From IMG/VR virus record IMGVR_UViG_3300050821_007458, positions 1 to 33,062 of that record: a stretch of 33,062 bases of DNA; one strand, 5' to 3'. The notes under the pieces are model-generated. The model was not told the DNA's origin and did not search any database. It was given only the letters and a program-made list of their open reading frames with translations. This stretch comes from a virus. Position numbers and translations under genes: made by a program. This document shows positions 6,333 through 12,191 of the stretch, piece after piece; the stretch's first letter is position 1; every line of letters begins with the position of its first letter.

Positions 6333-6901
6333 GAGCAATTATACTTTGTGGGGGATTTGGTACTCGCTTACGTCAAATCACCGGCGAGCAAGTACCAAAA
6401 TGCATGGTCAAAGGTTGGTTTAAACCCGGAACTCGTGAGATTCCTTGGTTGAGAATCGTTATTGACAATCTAAAATCTCAAAGCATAGAGGACATCACTT
6501 TATCCTTGCATTACAAACCAGAGGTATTCACGGATTATTGGGGTGATAAATTAAAATACAAAATAGAACCTGAACCTCTTGGAACTGGGGGTGCGATTAA
6601 AAATTGCCTAGAGGAAAGCGATAAAAATAATCCAATTCTAGTACTCAATGGTGATACCTATGCCAAATGTGATTTTCAGGAAATGCTTGCTATACACAAA
6701 GCACCTTTGACTGTGGCTATTGCTGAAAATGGCGCTGAAAGTGCTGGGGTGTATATTCTAAATCAATCATTATTTTTTAATGCGCCAAGTGGTGCTTTTT
6801 CTTTCGAGGAATTTATTAAAGATAGGAAGAAAAAATATTATATAATACCATTTTTTACTGATATGGGGACACCGGAAGGTTATAAAAAGGCGCAGGTATG
6901 A
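6329..6901 (+). CDS. hddC: Sugar-phosphate nucleotidyltransferase (HddC-like)
   Basis: A 190-aa nucleotidyltransferase of the GT-A-like NTP-transferase fold. Motifs: LCGGFGTRL (6-14, nucleotide loop), VPKCMVKG (22-29, conserved Lys), PLGTGGAIK (83-91), LNGDTY (106-111, metal-binding Asp) and TDMGTPEGY (177-185). It would transfer a nucleotide, most likely GMP, onto D-glycero-alpha-D-manno-heptose 1-phosphate to give GDP-heptose. Nucleotide specificity cannot be read from the sequence. It is shorter than cellular HddC proteins (about 230 aa), with the loss towards the C-terminal half. ATGA overlaps join it to the genes on both sides. Confidence 0.83.
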   Translation: MRAIILCGGFGTRLRQITGEQVPKCMVKGWFKPGTREIPWLRIVIDNLKSQSIEDITLSLHYKPEVFTDYWGDKLKYKIEPEPLGTGGAIKNCLEESDKNNPILVLNGDTYAKCDFQEMLAIHKAPLTVAIAENGAESAGVYILNQSLFFNAPSGAFSFEEFIKDRKKKYYIIPFFTDMGTPEGYKKAQV

Positions 6902-7350
6902 AAGAAGCCAAACGAATTGCTAATATTTGTATTCAAGCCCTGAAAGCAGGAAATAAAATCATGTTTTGTGGCAACGGAGGTAGTGCGGCACAAGCCCAGC
7001 ACCTAGCAGCAGAATTAGTCGGAAAATTAAACTTTGAGAGACCTGCTTTGGCTGCCCTAGCATTAACGACCGATACCTCAATCATAACAGCAATTGGTAA
7101 TGATTATGGTTTTGAGAATGTTTTTTCTCGTCAAATAGAGGCTTTAGGTAAAAAAGGTGATGTACTTATTGGCATTTCTACTTCAGGTCGCTCTTTAAAT
7201 GTAATAAATGCTCTAAAAACTGCTGTTGCAGGAAAAATTAATATCATTGATTTAGAAAGAAAAGGTGAAAATACTCAACAAATTCAGGAATACCAGCTTA
7301 AATTAGGCCATGAATTTTGTTCCATTATCGAAAAGGAAATGTTTGCATGA
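6898..7350 (+). CDS. gmhA: Phosphoheptose (sedoheptulose 7-phosphate) isomerase, compact
   Basis: A 150-aa SIS-domain protein of the GmhA type, converting sedoheptulose 7-phosphate to D-glycero-D-manno-heptose 7-phosphate. Motifs: CGNGGSAAQAQHLAAELVG (24-42; Glu39 corresponds to the catalytic Glu of E. coli GmhA), ERPALAALALTTDTSIITA (47-65), GNDYGFENVFSRQ (67-79), STSGRSLNV (94-102, phosphate loop) and IQE..LKLGHEFCSIIEKEMF (129-149; His138 corresponds to the catalytic His). E. coli GmhA is 192 aa; here the N-terminal helices and part of the C-terminal half are shortened, yet the catalytic residues are retained. It is coupled by ATGA to the nucleotidyltransferase. Confidence 0.92.
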   Translation: MKEAKRIANICIQALKAGNKIMFCGNGGSAAQAQHLAAELVGKLNFERPALAALALTTDTSIITAIGNDYGFENVFSRQIEALGKKGDVLIGISTSGRSLNVINALKTAVAGKINIIDLERKGENTQQIQEYQLKLGHEFCSIIEKEMFA

Positions 7351-7406
7351 TAAAGCAAGATAAAAAACTGGAAGATTTGTCGGGAACCAAAGTAAACCCG
7401 GCATAA
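7347..7406 (+). CDS. 19-aa frame between the isomerase and HNH genes, doubtful
   Basis: The isomerase stop overlaps an ATG (ATGA) that opens MIKQDKKLEDLSGTKVNPA and then stops at 7404-7406. It could be a translation-coupling leader or the remnant of a gene displaced when the HNH gene arrived; cellular heptose clusters often carry a phosphatase (gmhB) that is missing here. Nineteen residues are too few to identify. I list it because every other junction in this operon uses ATGA to enter a real gene. Confidence 0.25.
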   Translation: MIKQDKKLEDLSGTKVNPA

Positions 7407-7411
7407 TAGAT

Positions 7412-7888
7412 ATGGAAACTCTCGAAAAAGGCTTAGCCATCGGTATTGATTTACGAAATGGCTCTTTAAGCAATAAAGATGGTCGCGTGAGAATTTATTG
7501 TCCTCAATTTCCTGGCTCTCACAAATCCGGATTTTGTCTGCGTTCTCGCGTTGTCTGGTGGCTTCATACTGGCGAAATTATTACGGATATGGAGGCAAAT
7601 ATCCACCATGAAAATCATATCCCTTCAGATGACAGGTTCGACAATTTGGAAAAACTTTCTCATGCGGAGCATTCACAATTGCATAATGCCGAACGCAGTG
7701 AAAAGGCCATCTGTATCTCAAAATGCGCTGGTTGTGGTAATGATTTTAAGATTTTACAATGGCGATTAAATCAAGGAAAAGGAAAATATTGTTCTCTAAA
7801 ATGTTATAATAAAAAACCTCGGGAGATTTCACACAAAAAGAATATATCGAAAGGCCTAAAGAGGGCTTATAAGGAAGGTAAAAGATGA
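7412..7888 (+). CDS. HNH endonuclease, homing type, inserted in the sugar operon
   Basis: A 158-aa free-standing HNH protein. The core RSRVVWWLHTGEI (about 44-56), IHHENHIPSDDRFDNLEKLS (64-83) and HAEHSQLHN is the HNH_3 homing pattern, with the His-His pair, the Asn-His-Asp elements and the downstream Asn-Leu. The C-terminal part has a second zinc site (CAGC, YCSLKC at about 109-136) and a basic tail. It is unrelated in function to the sugar genes around it and separates the isomerase from the SDR gene, so it is probably a mobile intruder. Its TGA overlaps the ATG of the SDR gene, preserving operon translation. Confidence 0.87.
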   Translation: METLEKGLAIGIDLRNGSLSNKDGRVRIYCPQFPGSHKSGFCLRSRVVWWLHTGEIITDMEANIHHENHIPSDDRFDNLEKLSHAEHSQLHNAERSEKAICISKCAGCGNDFKILQWRLNQGKGKYCSLKCYNKKPREISHKKNISKGLKRAYKEGKR

Positions 7889-8814
7889 GCAAAATCCTAT
7901 GCTTAGGGGGTGCTGGCTATATCGGCTCTGTTCTTGTTCCTTGTTTGCTTGCCAGTGGCCATGAAGTCACTGTATTGGATAATTTCATGTACGGACAGGC
8001 CAGCTTGAATCATATCTGTATGCACCATAATTTCCATATCAGTCGAGGCGATATTCGTGAACCATCAACCATGATTCCTTTGATGCGTGAAGCTGAGGTT
8101 ATTATTCCTTTGGCGGCTTATGTCGGCGCACCATTATGCGATAAAGACCCTATTGGGGCTAAAACTATCAATTATGATGCGGTGCTAATGATGCTGAAGA
8201 ATGCTTCTAAAGAGCAGCATATTATCATGCCGACAACGAATAGTGCTTATGGCACGTCTGATAATATTTGCACTGAGGAATCGCCCCTTAAACCCATTAG
8301 TACCTATGCCCAGCATAAAATGCAGATAGAAGAACGTCTGATGCAGCATGAAAACGCTATTAGTTTACGTTTAGCAACTGTATTCGGCATGTCCCCCCGT
8401 ATGCGTATAGATTTGCTGATGAATGATTTAACTTACCGGGCGGTGAATGACCGCGCCGTAATCCTATTTGAAAGTCATTTCAAGCGTAATTTTGTGCATG
8501 TAATGGATGTGGCTGGAGCTTTCATACACACCATAGATAAATTTGATAAAATGAAAGGGCAAGTCTATAATTTCGGGCTTTCTGCAGCCAATTTATCCAA
8601 GAAAGAATTATGTGAACGAATTAAATTACAATTGCCAGAATTTACATTCCTAGATGCACCTATTGGCACTGATATTGACCAACGTAATTATGTTGTTTCC
8701 AATGCGAAAATAGAAGCTACCGGCTTTAAAGCTACCATAAGTCTTGAGGAAGGGATTAAAGAGCTTATCAAGGGATTTAAAATGCTTCGTAATACACGAT
8801 ACGGTAATATCTGA
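7885..8814 (+). CDS. NAD(P)-dependent epimerase/dehydratase (extended SDR)
   Basis: A 309-aa extended short-chain dehydrogenase/reductase. The Rossmann loop GGAGYIG is at 8-14, an acidic residue ending strand 2 (Asp32) suggests NAD preference, PLAAYVGAPLCDKDPIGAKT (75-94) is a cofactor/substrate segment typical of nucleotide-sugar epimerases, and the catalytic residues are Ser120 in TTNSAYG plus Tyr141 and Lys145 in YAQHK. It would oxidise, epimerise or dehydrate a nucleotide-activated sugar; position at the end of the heptose cassette suggests GDP-manno-heptose, but the substrate is inference. The start overlaps the HNH stop as ATGA. It is the last gene before a new promoter region. Confidence 0.87.
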   Translation: MSKILCLGGAGYIGSVLVPCLLASGHEVTVLDNFMYGQASLNHICMHHNFHISRGDIREPSTMIPLMREAEVIIPLAAYVGAPLCDKDPIGAKTINYDAVLMMLKNASKEQHIIMPTTNSAYGTSDNICTEESPLKPISTYAQHKMQIEERLMQHENAISLRLATVFGMSPRMRIDLLMNDLTYRAVNDRAVILFESHFKRNFVHVMDVAGAFIHTIDKFDKMKGQVYNFGLSAANLSKKELCERIKLQLPEFTFLDAPIGTDIDQRNYVVSNAKIEATGFKATISLEEGIKELIKGFKMLRNTRYGNI

Positions 8815-8829
8815 AGGTGAAGTTGTGAA

Positions 8830-8856
8830 AGTCAAGCCCGAAATACTCTCTTGACT
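8830..8856. promoter_or_regulatory. 7-bp inverted repeat covering the -35 box
   Basis: AGTCAAG (8830-8836) and CTTGACT (8850-8856) form a perfect dyad with a 13-base loop. Its right arm is the -35 box of the promoter at 8851. There is no following T-run, so it is more likely an operator or attenuator than a terminator for the sugar operon. Confidence 0.4.
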
Positions 8857-8879
8857 ATAAATTTTCCATAAATTATATT
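8851..8879 (+). promoter_or_regulatory. Strong sigma70-type promoter before the replication genes
   Basis: TTGACT (8851-8856) and TATATT (8874-8879) are separated by exactly 17 bases, giving a predicted start near 8886 and a leader of about 115 bases before the ATG at 9001. It lets the replication genes be expressed separately from the sugar operon. No terminator is seen between them, so read-through is also expected. Confidence 0.62.
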
Positions 8880-8908
8880 TGCTCCACTGTTTACTCGTAG
8901 GAGCAGAT
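8877..8908. promoter_or_regulatory. 9-bp inverted repeat at the predicted transcription start
   Basis: ATTTGCTCC (8877-8885) pairs with GGAGCAGAT (8900-8908) around a 14-base loop, with one G-T pair. It overlaps the end of the -10 box and the start site, a common place for an operator. Together with the dyad at 8830 it brackets the promoter. Confidence 0.4.
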
Positions 8909-8942
8909 TCATAATGAAATATTCCCTTTATATTTAGCTTAT

Positions 8943-8986
8943 GGCCGTGCGGTTTGCGCGTCTACGAGCGCGTGGACTGCACGGTC
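8943..8986 (+). ncRNA. 18-bp GC-rich RNA hairpin in the leader of the replication gene
   Basis: GGCCGTGCGGTTTGCGCG (8943-8960) pairs without bulges to 8969-8986 around an 8-base loop (TCTACGAG). Thirteen pairs are Watson-Crick and five are G-U, so the pairing works as plus-strand RNA better than as cruciform DNA. It lies in an AT-rich leader about 15 bases before the ATG at 9001 and has no U-tract, so it is not a simple terminator. Possible roles are an RNase III processing site, translational control of the replication gene or an origin-associated structure. An in-frame ATG at 8941 sits at the base of the stem. Confidence 0.6.
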
Positions 8987-9000
8987 TACCCTTGAGAATT

Positions 9001-9714
9001 ATGCCCGGTTGGATAAAATTACATCGGAAGATTTTGGAATGGGAATGGTATCAATCCCAAAATACCCGCGCTCTTTTTTTTCATCTATTATTATCGGCAA
9101 ATTACGAACCAAGCCGCTACATGGGAATAGATATTCCTATTGGCAGTCTAGTAACAGGCCGCGTTTCATTGTCGGTCGCGCTACGGTTATCAGAGCGTCA
9201 AGTTCGTGTCGCAATAGAGCATCTAAAAAAGTCAGGTGAAGTGACCAGCAGAATATACCAAAAATTTTCAGTTATAACAATAGTTAATTGGAATGAATAT
9301 CAAGGAAATGACCAGCAGAATGACCAGCAAGTGACCAGCAGAATGACCAGCAAACGACCAGCAAGTGACCAGCAAACGACCACATCTAAAGAAGATAAGA
9401 AAGGAAGAAAGGAAGAAAGTAATACCCCCTTACCCCCATGGCTTCCAGTTATTGAATGGGAAGCTTTCAAGGAAATGCGCCGTAAATCAAAAAAATCTAT
9501 GACACCCCATGCTGAGAAACTAGCCATAAAGAAGCTGGAAAACTATCATTTTGAAGGTAAAGACATAAAAGAAATATTAAATTACAATATCTTAAATAAC
9601 TACCAAGGTATTTTTGAACCCAAACCACAAGGAGAGCTTTATGGACAACCAAAACCCTCAAAATGGGGTACAGCAGCCCACGATTATATCGCAAAACATT
9701 CACAGCCAAGCTGA
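9001..9714 (+). CDS. Replisome organizer / replication initiation protein (O-like), with internal iterons
   Basis: A 237-aa protein. The N-terminus MPGWIKLHRKILEWEWYQ, the middle LVTGRVSLSVALRLSERQVRVAIEHLK (winged-helix, about 50-76) and VITIVNWNEYQ (91-101) are typical of phage replication initiators. A polar linker (102-145) is encoded by repeated DNA, and the C-terminal domain WEAFKEMRRKSKKSMTPHAE (153-172) through FEGKDIKEIL...YQGIF is the conserved helicase-loader-contacting module seen at the ends of many such proteins. By lambda O analogy it would bind the iterons inside its own gene and recruit the host helicase through a loader. An open frame extends upstream to an ATG at 8941, but it is read through the hairpin and has no ribosome site, so I use 9001. 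Confidence 0.85.
   Translation: MPGWIKLHRKILEWEWYQSQNTRALFFHLLLSANYEPSRYMGIDIPIGSLVTGRVSLSVALRLSERQVRVAIEHLKKSGEVTSRIYQKFSVITIVNWNEYQGNDQQNDQQVTSRMTSKRPASDQQTTTSKEDKKGRKEESNTPLPPWLPVIEWEAFKEMRRKSKKSMTPHAEKLAIKKLENYHFEGKDIKEILNYNILNNYQGIFEPKPQGELYGQPKPSKWGTAAHDYIAKHSQPS
9310..9382. repeat. Iterons: probable replication origin inside the replication gene
   Basis: The octamer GACCAGCA occurs at 9310, 9322, 9333, 9345, 9356 and 9367, with a truncated GACCA at 9378 and an outlying copy at 9243. Spacing is 11 or 12 bp, about one helical turn, so the sites share a face of DNA. Because spacing is not a multiple of three, the same word is translated in all three frames (Asp-Gln-Gln, Thr-Ser, Arg-Pro-Ala), so selection is on the DNA. 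A purine-rich tract (9386-9420) follows directly. Lambda has the same arrangement: iterons then an AT/purine-rich region within gene O. Confidence 0.82.
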
Positions 9715-10138
9715 TAAGATTAAGCTTGTAAAAGTATTAGCTAGTGTATGTGCTTTGCAAAAGCAATATGGGAAAACCCCTAATGAACTTGAAGCTTTAG
9801 TTGAAGGATTTTCAAGAATACTTAAACATATTCCAATGGATATTATTATTCAAGCAATTGACAAATATTCTTTAAATAACAATGATATACCAACACCTTC
9901 TGATATAAATAAAATCATCAATCCACCTCCTCAAAAAATTGATTGGCCGCTTTACATTGAGCTTAAAAAACGCAGTCGTGAAGGCTATTCCTATATCACT
10001 CGTGAGGAAAAACAATTCATGCGCAATTGCGAGGATATGGCTATTCTTCGGCAGACCCAAGAAATGCAAAACTATCAATCCGCCCAAGCACAGCTTGCTC
10101 GTCCTGATTTTTTAGAACTAACTCATAATTGGGATTGA
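9641..10138 (+). CDS. Replication-associated protein, possible helicase loader (P-like)
   Basis: A 165-aa helical protein overlapping the end of the initiator gene by 74 bp in another frame. The core KLVKVLASVCALQKQYGKTP (about 28-47), an Leu-rich helix, then IPTPSDINKIINPPP (about 83-97) and a W..Y.ELKKRS segment match the pattern of proteins that follow initiators in many phages and are thought to load the replicative helicase. The start ATG at 9641 has AAGGAGAG upstream; the alternative TTG at 9614 does not. No ATPase motif is visible, so it is a P-like, not a DnaC-like, candidate. Assignment rests mainly on position and pattern. Confidence 0.6.
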   Translation: MDNQNPQNGVQQPTIISQNIHSQADKIKLVKVLASVCALQKQYGKTPNELEALVEGFSRILKHIPMDIIIQAIDKYSLNNNDIPTPSDINKIINPPPQKIDWPLYIELKKRSREGYSYITREEKQFMRNCEDMAILRQTQEMQNYQSAQAQLARPDFLELTHNWD

Positions 10139-10142
10139 TGAC

Positions 10143-10233
10143 AGCCCAAGCCGGTTAGTGGGCTAAAACACCGGCAGCCTAAGCGATAGGTTTTATCGTG
10201 CACAAGCGGTAGTCCTTCCTGTTGTGATTAGGC
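10143..10233 (+). ncRNA. Structured RNA candidate: H-type pseudoknot plus three-way junction
   Basis: In a 145-base gap without a gene. Pseudoknot: AGCCC (10143-10147) pairs with GGGCT (10160-10164), and GCCGGT (10150-10155) pairs with ACCGGC (10170-10175); loops are 2, 4 and 5 bases. One base later, GCCTAA (10177-10182) pairs with TTAGGC (10228-10233) and encloses two hairpins, GCGATA/TATCGT (10183-10199) and CACAA/TTGTG (10201-10226). The second hairpin loop contains TCCTTCC. All pairs are mutually compatible. It could be a riboswitch-like element or small RNA; no known class matches what I remember. Confidence 0.4.
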
Positions 10234-10235
10234 GC

Positions 10236-10264
10236 TTGACAAGAGTATAAAAAACTCATAATGA
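10236..10264 (+). promoter_or_regulatory. Promoter candidate upstream of the glycosyltransferase gene
   Basis: TTGACA (10236-10241) is a perfect -35. The best -10 at 17-bp spacing is TAATGA (10259-10264); CATAAT at 10257 has 15-bp spacing. A small GAGT/ACTC dyad lies between. The GGAGAG ribosome site and ATG at 10284 follow. The -35 overlaps the edge of the RNA structure, which would therefore not be in this transcript. Confidence 0.42.
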
Positions 10265-10283
10265 TTTTATATCGGAGAGTATA

Positions 10284-11189
10284 ATGTCTGAAAAACCTGT
10301 TGAATCCCCCCCCCAAGCTATTCTTCCTAAACCAACCACCATTGGCCTTTATGTCCCTACCAGAGGCCGTTCGCAACTTTGTATGTCTTCCCTCAATGCT
10401 TGGGCGCAGATGTGTGCTGATGCCGCCAATGTGAAATTTCTTATTGGGGTTGATGGCGATGACCCCGATGCAGATAAATTCATCCCCGTTAATTCTTTGG
10501 AAGTCCTGAAATTTGATGAAAGTATTATTACTTGCGGTGGCAGGCTAAAGCTGATGGCCGAAAGTATGGACGTAGATATTTATCTCGCTATGAATGATAA
10601 ATATTTCCCTTTGACACAAGGCTGGGATAATATCTTACGGCAGATAATGACCCAAACAGGTGCAGAAATAGTTGCCTTCACCTACATACCAGCTCCTAAT
10701 GCTTTTCATACTACCGCTTGTACGAAACGCTGGATAGAACTTGCAAACAAATATGAACCCACCATGTTTCCCTTTTGGTTTTCCGACCAATGGCGCATTG
10801 AAACGCATTGTTACGTGTTCAATCGTGCGCCGCAAATTATCCCTCAACTTCAGGTAGGCGGCCAGCAGCATAATACCCAGCATATGCGCGAGATGGATTT
10901 CTGGTGGGGGTTGTTTACTGCTTTGAGGCCGCGCCGTTTACGTGAGGCCTATGAAATTTACAAAGGTTATGGTCTGACTGCGCCTACTTTCGAGGAATTT
11001 GTAGCGGCTCGCCGTGGGTGGATTGATGATTTCATGCTGGTTGACATCGCCAAACGCAAGCAATTACCGGGTTACGAAATAATGACCGGCGATAAAACGT
11101 TACCAGGCGATAAATACATGCACTCACGTATTGCGGCTGATAAAATGATTGCAGAACAAAATCTTATTCTTTGGGAAGCAAAAATATGA
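10284..11189 (+). CDS. Glycosyltransferase-like protein, GT-A type
   Basis: A 301-aa protein with the N-terminal pattern of GT-A glycosyltransferases: IGLYVPTRGRSQLC (20-33, nucleotide-sugar strand/loop), FLIGVDGDDPDAD (52-64) and IYLAMNDKYFPLTQGWDN (99-116), where the usual DDD/DXD is replaced by MND; then FWFSDQWRIE (164-173) and EMDFWWGLF. It would move a sugar from a nucleotide donor to an acceptor. With a nucleotide-heptose pathway in the same genome, a heptosyl donor is an attractive inference. Acceptor unknown: DNA, virion protein or host envelope are all possible. It begins its own unit (GGAGAG before ATG) and is coupled by ATGA to the RyR gene. Confidence 0.68.
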   Translation: MSEKPVESPPQAILPKPTTIGLYVPTRGRSQLCMSSLNAWAQMCADAANVKFLIGVDGDDPDADKFIPVNSLEVLKFDESIITCGGRLKLMAESMDVDIYLAMNDKYFPLTQGWDNILRQIMTQTGAEIVAFTYIPAPNAFHTTACTKRWIELANKYEPTMFPFWFSDQWRIETHCYVFNRAPQIIPQLQVGGQQHNTQHMREMDFWWGLFTALRPRRLREAYEIYKGYGLTAPTFEEFVAARRGWIDDFMLVDIAKRKQLPGYEIMTGDKTLPGDKYMHSRIAADKMIAEQNLILWEAKI

Positions 11190-11536
11190 ATGATACCGAA
11201 ATCGCGCAAATCGCCTATGAAGCCATTAGAAATTATTGCATTGTAAGCGATGATGGCCTTAAGCATACGCCATGGGATGAATCGCCGGAATGGGTAAAAA
11301 CTTCATTTACGGCAGGCGTCAGATGGCTTCGCCTACATCCAAAAGCATTATCGCTATTTTCCGCTGATAATCACAATCACTGGCTCAATGACCGAAAATC
11401 AAAAGGCTGGAAATGGGGTGAAATAAAAGATATTTCCAAAAAAGAGAACCCATGCATTGTGCCTTATGATGAACTTCCGCCCTACCAAGTGAAAAAAGAT
11501 AATCTGTTTAAAGCAATTGTGGGTATTTTGAATTAA
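11186..11536 (+). CDS. RyR-domain protein
   Basis: A 116-aa protein matching the RyR (ryanodine receptor repeat) domain found as a single copy in many phages and bacteria: IAYEAIRNYCIVSDDG (about 8-23), PWDESPEWVKTSFTAGVRW (29-47), NHNHWLNDRKSKGWKWGEIKD (about 61-81) and PCIVPYDELPPYQVKKDNLF (about 88-107), the last being the most conserved stretch. Function in phages is unknown; the domain is thought to bind ligands or nucleic-acid-linked molecules. The ATG at 11186 overlaps the glycosyltransferase stop as ATGA; the TTG at 11171 is a less likely start. Translational coupling suggests the two proteins are needed together. Confidence 0.85.
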   Translation: MNDTEIAQIAYEAIRNYCIVSDDGLKHTPWDESPEWVKTSFTAGVRWLRLHPKALSLFSADNHNHWLNDRKSKGWKWGEIKDISKKENPCIVPYDELPPYQVKKDNLFKAIVGILN

Positions 11537-11537
11537 G

Positions 11538-11696
11538 ATGGAAGTGATATACCGTAGCATTACGCCTAATTCTCGTTTTAAGCCTGTTTATAGCGTTGAA
11601 AAGGTAAAAAAGCTAGTCACCCCTAGCAAAGAGACAAAACCCCCTAAAAAGCCAAATAACATGGATTATGCCCTAAGCTGGAAACCAAATGGATAA
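11538..11696 (+). CDS. 52-aa basic protein of unknown function
   Basis: A small frame beginning MEVIYRSITPNSRFKPVYS, with a Lys/Pro-rich centre (ETKPPKKPNNMDY) and ending WKPNG. It begins one base after the RyR stop and overlaps the next gene by 8 bp, which, with the absence of stops, supports it as real. The composition suggests a disordered, basic peptide. No family recognised. Confidence 0.55.
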   Translation: MEVIYRSITPNSRFKPVYSVEKVKKLVTPSKETKPPKKPNNMDYALSWKPNG

Positions 11697-12138
11697 TAAG
11701 GAACAGATTGAGTGGACACCTAAAGACCCGCTTATAAAGCCGGAACGTAAAGACATCATTGTTATCATTGGGGATAGAGGTGGTGCTGAATATAGAAGCC
11801 AAGCCAATTTATTAGATTGGTATTTCCACGCTAATCATATCACATTCCAACAACACCGTGCCGGGTTTAAATTCTACCGCTTATGGCATTTCACCATTTT
11901 GCGCGATAGATATGTTAAATGCAATTATGGCAATGAAATAAAAGGCGATACCGATTACGAAGATATGGCTATTATACCGCATCAATTCATGGAAGCTAAG
12001 TTCTCAATAAATAACCCAAATGCCCGTATTGCAGCGATTGATGTTTGTTGTCATAATGTAACACCAGGCGCACGGAAAATGAGGTTAGTACGTGAAGCGC
12101 TTGATAATTTAATCGCACATTTTAAAAAAGACGCTTGA
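11689..12138 (+). CDS. Conserved phage protein before terminase, unknown
   Basis: A 149-aa soluble protein. The pattern AEYRSQANLLDWYFHANHITFQQH (about 34-57), YRLWHFTILRDRYV and a C-terminal VCCHNVTPGARKMRLVREALDNL (about 119-141) with paired cysteines resembles a group of phage proteins that often lie just upstream of the small terminase gene. Some of them have been proposed to act on late transcription; I cannot confirm that from sequence. Its stop lies within the -35 box of the promoter for the packaging genes, so it is probably the last gene of the middle region. Confidence 0.65.
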   Translation: MDNKEQIEWTPKDPLIKPERKDIIVIIGDRGGAEYRSQANLLDWYFHANHITFQQHRAGFKFYRLWHFTILRDRYVKCNYGNEIKGDTDYEDMAIIPHQFMEAKFSINNPNARIAAIDVCCHNVTPGARKMRLVREALDNLIAHFKKDA

Positions 12139-12164
12139 CACCAAATGCAGATAGATGGCATGAT
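12135..12164 (+). promoter_or_regulatory. Promoter candidate for packaging and head genes
   Basis: TTGACA (12135-12140) overlaps the stop codon of the preceding gene and is followed after 18 bases by CATGAT (12159-12164), a four-of-six match to the -10 consensus. It would start transcription near 12171, just ahead of the small terminase gene at 12192. Confidence 0.45.
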
Positions 12165-12191
12165 ATCAGGCAAGATTAAAGAAGTGTCAGT

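Noticed and set aside
8943-8986. tRNA or rho-independent terminator
   Set aside because: No cloverleaf or CCA-type ends, and no U-run follows the stem; only a single long hairpin is present.
8941-9000. N-terminal extension of the replication protein from the ATG at 8941
   Set aside because: The extension is encoded by the hairpin, is Arg-rich unlike relatives, and has no ribosome site; relatives begin at the MPGWIKLHRK-type sequence.
10143-10175. preQ1 or SAM-II riboswitch
   Set aside because: The H-type pseudoknot topology is similar, but the sequence signatures I remember for those classes (A-rich tail and conserved loop bases) are not present.
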